From: SIG672 sp045605765
GTDB lineage: Bacteria > Bacillota > Clostridia > Oscillospirales > CAG-272
Length of the DNA stretch: 62,279 nucleotides
Assembly (NCBI GenBank): GCA_045605765.1
Contig: JAZUQQ010000021.1
Coordinates: 1-62,279, forward strand
Direction of reading: 5' to 3'
Translations under genes and position numbers: made by a program
Notes under the pieces: model-generated
What the model was told of the DNA's origin: nothing
Databases searched by the model: none
What the model saw: the letters and a program-made list of their open reading frames with translations, nothing else
In this document: in pieces, positions 43,991 through 53,149 of the stretch
Position numbering within the stretch: position 1 is the stretch's first letter
Layout: each line of letters begins with the position of its first letter

Positions 43991-46900
43991 TTATTCGTCA
44001 ATATCGTCGGCGTAATCTTCGTCAACGTATTCTTCATCTTCAAACTCTTCCTCTGCGCTGTAAGAATCATCGGAGAAATCCTCCTCGTAGAAGGAATCTG
44101 CTAACTCAGACGTCTCAACACTCTCGCCGAGAGCTTCGGGCGCAATAGTAGGCATCTGGATATCGTCCTCTTCGCCAAGGCTTGCAAGCTCGATCTCGCC
44201 GCCCTCCTTATCGTAAACGCGAACGTCAAGTCCGAGAGATTGAAGCTCTTTTACGAGAACCTTGAACGATTCGGGAACACCGGGAGTAGGAATGTTCTGA
44301 CCCTTAACGATAGCTTCGTAGGTCTTAACACGTCCTGTAACGTCGTCCGATTTAACGGTGAGTATCTCTTGGAGAGTATATGCTGCGCCGTAAGCTTCAA
44401 GTGCCCAAACTTCCATTTCTCCGAAACGTTGTCCGCCGAACTGAGCTTTACCTCCAAGAGGCTGCTGAGTAACGAGCGAGTAAGGTCCGGTCGATCTTGC
44501 GTGTATCTTATCATCAACGAGGTGATGGAGCTTGAGGTAGTACATAACTCCGACAGTTACGGGGTTATCGAAGCGTTCGCCGGTACGGCCGTCGTAAAGT
44601 ATCGATTTACCATCAACGACTTTAAGCCTCTTCTCTTCTACCATATTATCAACCCACGTTCTGTCCGCGAGAAGCTCGGCATCAACGGGGATATATTCGG
44701 ACTCGCCGGTTTCCTCGTTTACGCTTTCGGTAAAGATTTCTTTACCTTCAACGCTCTCATTGGGGAGGAGTTCACGATACATGCCTGCCATCTTGAAGCA
44801 TTCCATGATATCCTTCTCGCCTGCTCCGTCGAACACGGGGGTCATAACCTTCCAGCCGAGCTTTCTTGCGGCGATACCGAGGTGAACTTCGAGCACCTGT
44901 CCGATATTCATTCGCGAAGGAACGCCGAGCGGGTTAAGAACTATATCAAGCGGTGTTCCGTCAGGAAGGAAAGGCATATCTTCAGGAGGAAGAATTCTCG
45001 AAACGACACCCTTGTTACCATGACGTCCCGCCATCTTATCTCCTACAGAGATCTTTCTCTTCTGTGCAACGTAAACACGAACCACTTTATTTACTCCAGG
45101 AGGAAGCTCGTCGCCGTTCTCACGTGAGAACACTTTAACGTCTACGACGATACCCGCTTCACCGTGGGGCAGACGCATTGAGGTATCACGAACCTCACGC
45201 GCCTTTTCACCGAATATTGCGCGCAGGAGTCTTTCCTCTGCTGTAAGCTCGGTTTCTCCTTTGGGAGTTACCTTACCTACTATAATATCACCTGATTTTA
45301 CCTCGGTACCGATTCTGATAATACCGTCAGCACTAAGATTTTTGAGCGCATCCTCTCCGACATTGGGAATTTCTCTGGTGAATTCTTCCTGTCCAAGCTT
45401 AGTATCTCTTGCCTCGTGAGTATGCTCTTCAATATGAATAGAGGTATAGACATCCTCGGCAACAAGTCTTTCGTTAAGGAGAACTGCGTCCTCGTAGTTA
45501 TAACCTTCCCATGTCATAAATCCGATAAGAGCGTTCTTACCGAGCGATATCTCGCCGTTAGAGGTTGCGGGACCATCCGCGATAACAGTGCCTGCCTCTA
45601 CTCTTTCGCCGCAACTTACGATAGGACGCTGGTTTACGCAGGTTCCCTGGTTGGAGCGCTTAAACTTGATAAGGCGGTATGCATCGCGTTCGTCGTTATC
45701 CTTGCGAATTACGATCTCGTCTGCAGACACCTTTTCAACCACGCCCGCGTTCTTAGCACATACTACGACACCCGAGTCAACGGCAGCCTTATACTCCATA
45801 CCTGTTCCAACGATAGGCGAATCACATACCATAAGCGGAACTGCCTGCTTCTGCATGTTCGATCCCATAAGTGCACGGGAGTTGTCATCGTTTTCAAGGA
45901 AGGGGATCATCGAGGTAGCCACAGAAACGACCATCTTAGGCGAAACGTCCATATAGTCAGCCTGATTAGCTTCTACCTCAAAGATCTCTGCACGGTGACG
46001 CGCGGTGACCTTCTTGTTTACAAAACGTTTGTTTTCATCAAGAGGCTCGTTTGCCTGAGCAACGATATAGTTATCCTCTTCGTCTGCCGTCATATATCTG
46101 ATTTCGTCAAGAACTACACCGGTCTCCTTGTCGATCTTTCTGTACGGAGCCTCGATAAAGCCGTAATCGTTTATGCGAGCATAAGTAGAAAGATAGGAGA
46201 TAAGACCGATGTTAGGACCTTCGGGGGTCTCAACAGGACACATTCTACCGTAGTGGGTATAGTGAACGTCACGAACCTCGAAGGACGCTCTGTCACGCGA
46301 CAGACCGCCGGGTCCGAGCGCAGAAAGACGTCTTTTGTGAGTGAGCTCTGCAAGGGGGTTGTTCTGATCCATAAACTGCGAAAGCGGCGAAGATCCGAAG
46401 AAATCTCTGAGAGCAGTAACTATCGGACGGATATTGATAAGAGTTTCGGGAGAGAGCGAGTCGCTGTTCTGATCCATCTTATCCTTTATATTCTTATCCA
46501 TTCTCGAGAAACCGATCTTGAACTGATTCTGGAGAAGCTCTCCGACCGAGCGCAGACGTCTGTTTCCGAGATGGTCAATGTCGTCTATCGCACCGATGTC
46601 GTATCCAAGTCCGAGTATATAGTTTATGGAAGCGAAAATGTCTTCCTTGGTAATATGCTTAGGCATAAGGTCGAAGATACGGTCACGGCAAGCTGCGTTT
46701 ACTGCGTCCATATCGCCTTCGCAAGCCTCGATGATCTCGAGAAGCACCGAAGTTACTACCTTATCGTTCTTTGCAATTCCCGCCTCAGTGAGGTCGTGTC
46801 CGAGAATTGCTTCGGGAAGAATAGTTCCGTTAGAAATAACGGTGAAGCTTCCGAGCTCGTTATCAACTGCTACGGATACCTCGTTTACACCTGCAAATTC

Positions 46901-47875
46901 GATCTTTTGAGCAAGCTCGTTTGTTATGAACGCTCCTGCCTCTGCGACGACCTCTCCCATCGGGCTTACAGCCGTAGCAGTCAGAGTTTTGCCTGCTATT
47001 CTGGGAGCAATATTCATCTTTCTGTTATACTTATATCTTCCGACGGGCGCAAGATCGTATCTCTTGGGATCGAAGAAGAGATTATTTACAAGAGTAAGCG
47101 CACTCTCAACTGTGGGAGGCTCGCCCGGACGGAGCTTCTTGTAGATCTCTTTAAGAGCTTCGTCACCTGCGGTCGTCCTGTTTTTAAGAGCTTCCGCGTT
47201 CATTGCGTCTTTTTCAAGCGTAAGGAGAAGCTTGGGATCGTTACCGATAACTCTGATAACGTCCTCGTCATTTCCTTCGCAGAGCGCGCGAACGAGAACG
47301 GTCGCGGGGATCTTACGGTTCTTATCAATACGAACCATAAGCATATCGTTAGCGTCAAGCTCGTATTCAAGCCAAGCGCCACGGTAAGGGATCACGGTTG
47401 CCGCGAATACTCTCTTACCCGACTTATCCATAGATGTCTCGTAGTACATACCAGGCGAACGGACGATCTGCGAAACGACAACGCGCTCCGCTCCGTTGAT
47501 AATAAAAGTACCGTTGTCGGTCATAAGCGGGAAATCTCCCATAAATATAACCTTCTCAACGACTTCGTCCGTGCTCTTGTTGTAGAGACGAACCTTCACG
47601 CGAAGAGGCGCACAGTAGTTTGCGTCGCGATCCTTGCACTCCTCTTCGGGGTACTTGGGAGTTTCGTCTATCGAATAGTCGACGAATTCGATGTATTTGT
47701 TACCCGAATAGTCGATTATAGGAGAGACGTCGCGCAGAACCTCGCGCAGTCCTTCGTCCAAAAACCACTGATAGGACTTCTTTTGAACTTCAAGAAGATT
47801 CGGTATCTCGAGTACCTCGTCTATCTTGGAAAAGCTCATTCTGGTAGTCTTACCGAGCTGATGGGGCTTTACCAT
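43991..47875 (-). CDS. rpoB: RNA polymerase beta subunit
   Basis: 1294 residues from the ATG at 47875, where GGAGGAA is well placed; the longer frame lacks a ribosome site. The rifampicin region (SSPLSQFMDQNNPLAELTHK, RRLSALGPGG) has the usual sensitive-type residues at the Q-D-H/N-R-S positions that I can see, and the active-site part (GDKMAGRHGNKGVVS) is intact. The last 60 or so residues are an extremely acidic tail (for example EEEFEDEEYVDEDYADDIDE), longer than in Bacillus. rplKAJL, which usually precedes rpoB, is absent; rpsT is divergent instead. Confidence 0.99.
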   Translation of the reverse strand: MVKPHQLGKTTRMSFSKIDEVLEIPNLLEVQKKSYQWFLDEGLREVLRDVSPIIDYSGNKYIEFVDYSIDETPKYPEEECKDRDANYCAPLRVKVRLYNKSTDEVVEKVIFMGDFPLMTDNGTFIINGAERVVVSQIVRSPGMYYETSMDKSGKRVFAATVIPYRGAWLEYELDANDMLMVRIDKNRKIPATVLVRALCEGNDEDVIRVIGNDPKLLLTLEKDAMNAEALKNRTTAGDEALKEIYKKLRPGEPPTVESALTLVNNLFFDPKRYDLAPVGRYKYNRKMNIAPRIAGKTLTATAVSPMGEVVAEAGAFITNELAQKIEFAGVNEVSVAVDNELGSFTVISNGTILPEAILGHDLTEAGIAKNDKVVTSVLLEIIEACEGDMDAVNAACRDRIFDLMPKHITKEDIFASINYILGLGYDIGAIDDIDHLGNRRLRSVGELLQNQFKIGFSRMDKNIKDKMDQNSDSLSPETLINIRPIVTALRDFFGSSPLSQFMDQNNPLAELTHKRRLSALGPGGLSRDRASFEVRDVHYTHYGRMCPVETPEGPNIGLISYLSTYARINDYGFIEAPYRKIDKETGVVLDEIRYMTADEEDNYIVAQANEPLDENKRFVNKKVTARHRAEIFEVEANQADYMDVSPKMVVSVATSMIPFLENDDNSRALMGSNMQKQAVPLMVCDSPIVGTGMEYKAAVDSGVVVCAKNAGVVEKVSADEIVIRKDNDERDAYRLIKFKRSNQGTCVNQRPIVSCGERVEAGTVIADGPATSNGEISLGKNALIGFMTWEGYNYEDAVLLNERLVAEDVYTSIHIEEHTHEARDTKLGQEEFTREIPNVGEDALKNLSADGIIRIGTEVKSGDIIVGKVTPKGETELTAEERLLRAIFGEKAREVRDTSMRLPHGEAGIVVDVKVFSRENGDELPPGVNKVVRVYVAQKRKISVGDKMAGRHGNKGVVSRILPPEDMPFLPDGTPLDIVLNPLGVPSRMNIGQVLEVHLGIAARKLGWKVMTPVFDGAGEKDIMECFKMAGMYRELLPNESVEGKEIFTESVNEETGESEYIPVDAELLADRTWVDNMVEEKRLKVVDGKSILYDGRTGERFDNPVTVGVMYYLKLHHLVDDKIHARSTGPYSLVTQQPLGGKAQFGGQRFGEMEVWALEAYGAAYTLQEILTVKSDDVTGRVKTYEAIVKGQNIPTPGVPESFKVLVKELQSLGLDVRVYDKEGGEIELASLGEEDDIQMPTIAPEALGESVETSELADSFYEEDFSDDSYSAEEEFEDEEYVDEDYADDIDE

Positions 47876-48181
47876 TTTTCTTCCTCCGTTTCGACAAATT
47901 TGGCAAATAAATAGACCATACCCATAAGAGATCGAGAATTCCGTTAACAAATAATTTACAAATTATCCCTGCATTGTGGCAAGCTGGTTACCGCCATACA
48001 GTAATGAAAGGGTTTGTAAATATCTGCACAGTTCGATCAAAAATAGATATGACCTGAAAATTGCACCTTATTTTGTCTGTTTTTTATCTGATTTTACACC
48101 GAATTTCCCATTTTTTAAATCGACGGAAAAACCAAGTGTAACCAAATCGGTGTATTTTTACCGATTTTATTGGACGTTACC

Positions 48182-48210
48182 ATATTATCACAAGTTTTTT
48201 TCTTTGTCAA
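48182..48210 (-). promoter_or_regulatory. Promoter of rpoBC
   Basis: Minus strand: TTGACA (48205-48210), a 17-base spacer and TAATAT (48182-48187). The leader to rpoB is about 300 bases, with a small hairpin aaatcggt / accgattt at 48144-48167. The rest of 47876-48170 is AT-rich and shows no gene. Confidence 0.75.
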
Positions 48211-48252
48211 GACTTTTTTTCAAAAAATATCATATTTTTTCTAAAAAAGGGC

Positions 48253-48281
48253 TTGATTTTTCGTTTGACTTGTGATATTAT
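48253..48281 (+). promoter_or_regulatory. Promoter of rpsT
   Basis: TTGATT (48253-48258), a 17-base spacer and TATTAT (48276-48281), 45 bases before the start and back-to-back with the rpoBC promoter. Confidence 0.7.
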
Positions 48282-48326
48282 AGTTGGGTGATTAAGAGAA
48301 ACGGAAATTAAAGGGAGGTGAACAGT

Positions 48327-48593
48327 TTGCCTAACATTAAATCTGCAAAGAAACGTGTTATCGTTACCAAGGTAAAAACTCTTCAGAACAAGATGTTCAA
48401 GTCTGCTTTCAAGACTATGATGAAGAAATACGAGGCTGCTATCGAAGCAGGCGATAAAGAAGGTGCAAACGCGCTTTACGCAGGCGTCATCAAGAAGATC
48501 GATCAGGCCGCTGCCAAGGGAATCATCCACAAGAACGCTGCTGCAAGAAAGAAGAGCCGTTACACTAATATGCTCAACGGTCTTTCCGCGTAA
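48327..48593 (+). CDS. rpsT: Ribosomal protein S20
   Basis: 88 residues. It starts at a TTG: LPNIKSAKKRVIVTKVKTLQ is the normal S20 opening, and GGGAGG lies 8 bases upstream. The in-frame GTG at 48318 sits on the ribosome site. The rest (KNAAARKKSRYTNML) is typical. S20 binds 16S rRNA early in 30S assembly. A TTG start is usual for rpsT, whose output is controlled at translation in enterobacteria. Monocistronic, with a strong terminator at 48611-48637. Confidence 0.97.
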   Translation: MPNIKSAKKRVIVTKVKTLQNKMFKSAFKTMMKKYEAAIEAGDKEGANALYAGVIKKIDQAAAKGIIHKNAAARKKSRYTNMLNGLSA

Positions 48594-48610
48594 GCTGAGT
48601 TAAAGAAAAA

Positions 48611-48637
48611 TAACCCCGATGCAAAGCGTCGGGGTTA
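48611..48637 (+). terminator. Terminator of rpsT
   Basis: 12-bp stem taaccccgatgc / gcgtcggggtta with one G-U pair and an AAA loop, followed by CTTTT. It can also act for the converging LRR gene. Confidence 0.88.
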
Positions 48638-48652
48638 CTTTTATTGCTATCT

Positions 48653-50653
48653 TTATTTTCTTTCCCACGTAAATTCACAGTAGGTATCGGTCAAGTACTT
48701 TGCGTTTGCCTCAGGGTTATAAAACGAGTTGAACTCACCACTTACCATCCACCCTGTCGGATTTTCAAATGTTACACTTGTGAGATCGCTGCAATTTTCA
48801 AACGCATAACCACCTATGCTCGTTACACTGGCGGGGATCACTATGTTCGCGAGTCGATTGCAACCCGAGAATACGCTTTGGCCAATACTCGTTACACTAT
48901 TGCCAAGCGTTATACTTTCAAGACTTGTACAGTTATAGAACGCACCCCCTTCAATACTCGTTACACTATTACCAAGCGTTATACTTTCAAGACTTGTACA
49001 GTTATAGAACGCATATCCGCCTATGCTCGTTACACTGTCGGGTATTGTTACGCTCGTAAGACCAATGCAGCCGGAAAACGCATAACCCCCTATACTGGTT
49101 ACGCTGTTAGGTATGGTTATGTTTTTGAGATTTGTGCAATTGGAAAATGCACCGTCATAAATCAGCTTTGTTTCCGAATGAACATTGCAGGCGGTAATAT
49201 CACTTGATTCCGTATCAACAAGTACGACATACGGGTTATTTTCATCGCCAAGATATTGTGCATTGTCATATTCGTTGTATTGCAATTTTCCGCAAGCCCA
49301 AAAAACGTTCTCGCCAATACCCATTATGCTGTTCGGTATCGTTATGCTCGTAAGATTTTCGCCAAGAGAGAAAGCATAGGCATAAATAAACCTTGTTTCC
49401 GAATGGACATTACACGTCGTAATATCGCTTGACTTCAACTCTACCATTATAAGGTAGGGATTGTTTTCATTACCGATATAACAGGCATTACCATACTCAT
49501 TAAACTGCAATCTCTCGCAATGTTCAAACACACGCCGACCAAGATTGGTTACGCTGTTCGGAATCGTTACGCTTTCGAGGCTTGTGCAATCTTCAAATAC
49601 AAAGTCGCCTATTTTAGTTACACTATCGGGAATCACTATGCTCGTGATACTACTGCAATCTCTAAATGCTCTATCGTCAATGCGCAACAGACCATTGCCA
49701 ATTGCTACGCTTTTAAGATTTGTGCAATTAGAGAACGCACATATTCCAATGCTCTTCACACCATTACCGATTGTTATGCTTTCAAGACTTGTGCAACCGG
49801 CAAACGCATCGGCACCAATATTTGTTACACTGTTTGGTATAGTTACGCTAACAAGACTTGTACAATCGTAAAACGCAAACTCCCCAATGCTTTCGACACT
49901 ATTACCAACAGTTACGCTTTCAAGGCTTGTACAATTTCTAAACGCAGTATGGCCGATTTCAATCACACTATCAGGAATCGTTATGCTTTTAAGACTTTCG
50001 CAATCTGAAAAGGCCACCTCTCCAATGCTAGTTAAACCATTACCAATGGTCACACTTTCAAGGCTCCCGCACTCATTAAACGCATAGCCATCAATAATAG
50101 TCACACTATCAGGAATCGTTATACTCGTGAGACTATTGCAACCGTAGAACGCCCCATCACCAATGCTCGTTACACCTTCGGGTATCGTTATCTGCGCAAG
50201 GCTTGCGCAACCGAAGAACGCACCATAACCTATACTCGTTACGCTGTCGGGGATAGTTATGCTCGTGAGACCTTTGCAACCCTTGAACGCATTATCGCCA
50301 ATACTCGTTACACTATTGCCAAGCGTTATACTTTCAAGACTTGTACAGTTATAGAACGCATATCCGCCTATGCTCGTTACACTGTCGGGTATTGTTATGC
50401 TCGTAAGACTACTGCAATCATTGAACGCAGAATTGCCAATGTGCGTTACAATATCAGGAATCACATAGGTTGTTTTACTTTTATCCTTAACACTCGAAAT
50501 GACATAACCCTGTCCTGTTTTATAATATTCAAAATCAGCTAGTAGTTCTGTATTGGTATCCGTTTCATCTTCATCACATCCCGTAAGAACTACGCTGAAC
50601 AGCATTACGAGGCAAAGCAAAAGTAAAATGGTTGATTTTAATGATCTTTTCAT
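48653..50653 (-). CDS. BspA-type leucine-rich-repeat lipoprotein
   Basis: 666 residues from the ATG at 50653, which has GGAAGGAG upstream. The lipobox VVLTGC is near residue 25, followed by an acidic linker and more than twenty 23-residue repeats of the form SITIPDSVTSIGxxAFxxC (LRR_5/BspA). Two irregular units (YNEYDNAQYLGDENNPY and its partner) interrupt the array, a known feature of this group. BspA proteins are surface adhesins in oral bacteria and Trichomonas. DNA-level repeats of about 100 bases are nearly identical, for example 48952-49051 and 50299-50398, so the gene is prone to length change. The promoter overlaps HTH-type operators. Confidence 0.9.
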   Translation of the reverse strand: MKRSLKSTILLLLCLVMLFSVVLTGCDEDETDTNTELLADFEYYKTGQGYVISSVKDKSKTTYVIPDIVTHIGNSAFNDCSSLTSITIPDSVTSIGGYAFYNCTSLESITLGNSVTSIGDNAFKGCKGLTSITIPDSVTSIGYGAFFGCASLAQITIPEGVTSIGDGAFYGCNSLTSITIPDSVTIIDGYAFNECGSLESVTIGNGLTSIGEVAFSDCESLKSITIPDSVIEIGHTAFRNCTSLESVTVGNSVESIGEFAFYDCTSLVSVTIPNSVTNIGADAFAGCTSLESITIGNGVKSIGICAFSNCTNLKSVAIGNGLLRIDDRAFRDCSSITSIVIPDSVTKIGDFVFEDCTSLESVTIPNSVTNLGRRVFEHCERLQFNEYGNACYIGNENNPYLIMVELKSSDITTCNVHSETRFIYAYAFSLGENLTSITIPNSIMGIGENVFWACGKLQYNEYDNAQYLGDENNPYVVLVDTESSDITACNVHSETKLIYDGAFSNCTNLKNITIPNSVTSIGGYAFSGCIGLTSVTIPDSVTSIGGYAFYNCTSLESITLGNSVTSIEGGAFYNCTSLESITLGNSVTSIGQSVFSGCNRLANIVIPASVTSIGGYAFENCSDLTSVTFENPTGWMVSGEFNSFYNPEANAKYLTDTYCEFTWERK

Positions 50654-50671
50654 AATGATCTCCTTCCAATT

Positions 50672-50731
50672 ATTGTCTATAAACAGACAATATATTGCGT
50701 TAATTATACTCGTTTTATAGACAATTGTCAA
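50672..50731 (-). promoter_or_regulatory. Consensus promoter of the LRR gene with overlapping operator half-sites
   Basis: Minus strand: TTGACA (50726-50731), a 17-base spacer and TATAAT (50703-50708), a perfect match. The palindrome GACAATTGTC (50720-50729) overlaps the -35. A second palindrome, TTGTCTATAAACAGACAA (50674-50690 and one base), lies just past the -10, and the 12-base arms attgtctataaa / tttatagacaat at 50672-50683 and 50714-50725 pair with each other. Half-site GACAA recurs at 50763. This is likely the binding region of the adjacent HTH protein; that link is inference. Confidence 0.75.
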
Positions 50732-50788
50732 GAGGTAGAGCATAATTTATTATATATTTGACGACAATATTTTTTTGGAGGCAAATAT

Positions 50789-50992
50789 ATGATATCTTAC
50801 GAACCACTCTATCAAACGATGAAGGAAAAGAATATCACGACATACAAGCTCATAAACGATTTCGGAGTCAGCCGCAGTCTGCTCGACCGCTTAAAGCACA
50901 ACAGACCGATCAGTACGGTAACGCTCAACGACCTTTGCTCATTTCTCGATTGCCGGGTCGAGGACATTTTAATATATACAAAAGACGAATAA
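50789..50992 (+). CDS. Small Cro/C1-type HTH regulator
   Basis: 67 residues, almost all HTH: YQTMKEKNITTYKLINDFGV, then SRSLLDRLKHNRPISTVTL and LCSFLDCRVEDILIY. It matches the small single-domain regulators of the HTH_26 type. TTGGAGG precedes the ATG. It is divergent from the LRR lipoprotein gene with a shared intergenic region full of TTGTC/GACAA half-sites, so autoregulation and control of the LRR gene are likely. Terminator at 50994-51020. Confidence 0.85.
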   Translation: MISYEPLYQTMKEKNITTYKLINDFGVSRSLLDRLKHNRPISTVTLNDLCSFLDCRVEDILIYTKDE

Positions 50993-50993
50993 A

Positions 50994-51020
50994 AACCGCG
51001 AGAGCTTTGCCCTCGCGGTT
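50994..51020. terminator. Terminator between the HTH gene and prmA
   Basis: Perfect 9-bp stem aaccgcgag / ctcgcggtt with a 9-base loop, A-run before and TTCTT after; it can serve both converging genes. Confidence 0.82.
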
Positions 51021-51038
51021 TCTTCATTTAATTATTCA

Positions 51039-51956
51039 TTATTTCTCAAACACAAGTGAATACCAATCGTTATCGATACCTGTGTCGCAGAGTTTCAGTC
51101 CGTGAGCGGTCATTGCCGCCTCGACGTCCTTTTCCCTGCCCTCAATTATTCCCGAGCATACGAGCTTTGCGCCGTCTTCAAGGTATTCGGCGATATTATC
51201 CGCCATTCTGATAAGTATGTCTGCAACGATATTTGCCATAGCGAAGGTGTATTTTCCGCCCGTAAGATCAACGTCGGCAAGCAGGTCGGACACCGCGCAG
51301 GAAAATCCCTCGACGCCATTATCCCTTGCGTTTTCAAGCGCAACGTTCACAGCAGACGAATCAATATCGTATGCATTTGCGCTCACGGCACCGAGTTTCA
51401 GGGCGAAAAGCGAGAGTATTCCGCTTCCCGTTCCGATATCAAGCACTCTTGCGCCCTTCGGCATATGCTTTTCTATCATCGCCGCACAAAGACGCGTGGT
51501 CTCGTGAGTTCCCGAGCCGAATGCCATACCGGGGTCCATCTTTATCGTGACCTCACCCTCTTTTGCATAATAGGTCTCCCACGTGGGAACGACCACGAGC
51601 TTTTCACCGATATGTAACGGGTGATAATGCGCCTTCCAAGCGTTCTCCCAATCGGTCTCGTCGAGTCCCGAAAGAGTTATCTCTGCGTCGATCTCGCTTG
51701 CATCAAGTCGTTCTCTGATAAACGCGACGTATTCATTATAATTCTTATCCTCGGGAACGAAGATACTCACCGACACCGCCTCGCGGTCGGCAGAGAGGAT
51801 ACTCTCGTCGATAAGCTCCCCATAAACGGTCATAAGATTTTCCTCGATATCGCTAAAATCCTCGACCATTATACTCGAATCTATCATCGAAACGATAGCC
51901 GAGATATTTTCAAGGTCTTTAAGGCGTCCGCTTACCTTAAGCTGGGTCCAGATCAT
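51039..51956 (-). CDS. prmA: Ribosomal protein L11 methyltransferase
   Basis: 305 residues. The PrmA N-terminal domain is followed by KMDPGMAFGSGTHETTRLC, the SAM motif VLDIGTGSGILSLFALKLGA, and MANIVADILIRMA containing the N-[IV]-[VL] catalytic-pocket motif. It trimethylates L11. AAGGA precedes the ATG. It lies 20 bases downstream of dnaJ on the same strand; the order dnaK-dnaJ-prmA is common in Firmicutes and makes prmA part of the heat-shock transcript. Confidence 0.95.
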   Translation of the reverse strand: MIWTQLKVSGRLKDLENISAIVSMIDSSIMVEDFSDIEENLMTVYGELIDESILSADREAVSVSIFVPEDKNYNEYVAFIRERLDASEIDAEITLSGLDETDWENAWKAHYHPLHIGEKLVVVPTWETYYAKEGEVTIKMDPGMAFGSGTHETTRLCAAMIEKHMPKGARVLDIGTGSGILSLFALKLGAVSANAYDIDSSAVNVALENARDNGVEGFSCAVSDLLADVDLTGGKYTFAMANIVADILIRMADNIAEYLEDGAKLVCSGIIEGREKDVEAAMTAHGLKLCDTGIDNDWYSLVFEK

Positions 51957-51976
51957 ATTTTTATTTCCTTAATTAT

Positions 51977-53122
51977 TTATTTTCCGAAGATTTTCTTTAT
52001 AAAATCGCGTTTCTTTGCGAAATTGCCCTGTCCGCACGATTCCGAGAATTTTCTGAGCAGATCCTTCTGATTTTCAGAAAGATTTTTCGGCGTCTCTATC
52101 GTGACCGTGAAGTGCAGGTCGCCGTTTCCGCGTCCGTTTATTATCTTGATACCCTTTCCGCGCATCGTGAACGTCGTTCCCGTCTGTGTACCCTCAGGAA
52201 TCTTATATTTTTCGCTTTTGCCGTCGAGCATCGGAATATCTATCTCGCCTCCGAGCGCCGCCTCAACGAAAGTGATCGGCACATCAACGTAAACGTCATA
52301 TCCGTCGCGCTGGAAAATCTTATGAGGCTTTACCGAGATATAGACAAAGAGATCTCCTGCCGGACCTCCGTTTGCGCCGTCGTTGCCGTAGCCCTTACGT
52401 GCAACTCTCTGACCCTCGTCAATACCGGCGGGAATATTGATCTCAACGTTCTTTTTAACTCTGACCTTGCCGTTTCCGCGACATTCGTTGCAGGGATTTT
52501 TGACTATTCTACCCTTACCGCCGCAGGTATCGCAAACCTTGGTGGTCTGCATCATACCGAGCATCGTGCGCTGAGTAACCCTGACTTGTCCGCTTCCGTG
52601 GCAGGTCGGACAGGTTTCGGGAGAGCTTCCTGCCGCCGCTCCGCTTCCGTGGCAAGCCGAGCAGTTTTCAATTCTTGAATAATTTATCTCTTTTTTACAT
52701 CCGAACACGGCTTCCTCGAAGGTGAGAGTGAGTCTTAAAGAAAGATCGTCTCCGCGCATCGGGCCGTTTCTTCTTGCAGATGACGAACCGCCAAATCCAC
52801 CGCCGAACATTGAGCTGAATATATCGCCGAGATCGGAAAAATCTCCGAAGCCACCGCCAAATCCGCCACCGTAGCCGCCTCCTGCGGAAGGATCAAAGGC
52901 ATCGTGACCGAAGCGGTCGTATTTTGCTCTTTTTTCACTGTCGGACAGAACCGAGTAGGCTTCGTTCACTTCCTTGAACTTCTGCTCTGTTTCGGGATCG
53001 CCCGAGTTCATATCTGGGTGATATTTTTTAGCAAGCGTTCGATATGCTTTTTTTATAGTGCCGTCGTCGGCGTTCTTGTCCACACCGAGGACCTCGTAAT
53101 AATCACGCTTTGCATCGGCCAT
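51977..53122 (-). CDS. dnaJ: Chaperone protein DnaJ
   Basis: 381 residues from the ATG at 53122, with AAAGGAG upstream. J domain (RDYYEVLGVDKNADDGTIKK and the HPD motif in KKYHPDMN), a Gly-rich linker (about 75-115), four CxxCxGxG zinc repeats (CSACHGSG, CPTCHGSG, CDTCGGKG, CNECRGNG) and a C-terminal substrate domain. It delivers substrates to DnaK and stimulates its ATPase. About 200 bases separate it from dnaK, and they contain two hairpins of the dispersed repeat, so dnaJ may be expressed below dnaK. Confidence 0.97.
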   Translation of the reverse strand: MADAKRDYYEVLGVDKNADDGTIKKAYRTLAKKYHPDMNSGDPETEQKFKEVNEAYSVLSDSEKRAKYDRFGHDAFDPSAGGGYGGGFGGGFGDFSDLGDIFSSMFGGGFGGSSSARRNGPMRGDDLSLRLTLTFEEAVFGCKKEINYSRIENCSACHGSGAAAGSSPETCPTCHGSGQVRVTQRTMLGMMQTTKVCDTCGGKGRIVKNPCNECRGNGKVRVKKNVEINIPAGIDEGQRVARKGYGNDGANGGPAGDLFVYISVKPHKIFQRDGYDVYVDVPITFVEAALGGEIDIPMLDGKSEKYKIPEGTQTGTTFTMRGKGIKIINGRGNGDLHFTVTIETPKNLSENQKDLLRKFSESCGQGNFAKKRDFIKKIFGK

Positions 53123-53149
53123 AAACCGTTTTTCTCCTTTGTCTTGGTA

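Noticed and set aside
45416..47914. 832-codon open frame on the plus strand opposite rpoB
   Set aside because: It lies entirely opposite rpoB, has no ribosome site or recognisable domain, and arises from the codon bias of a highly expressed gene. Similar frames occur opposite rpoC (42603-44015), ppdK (19427-20524, 21221-21988) and dnaK (53628-54674).
50758..51105. 115-codon frame overlapping the HTH gene
   Set aside because: It is out of frame with the HTH protein, which has the ribosome site, a family match and a fitting terminator.
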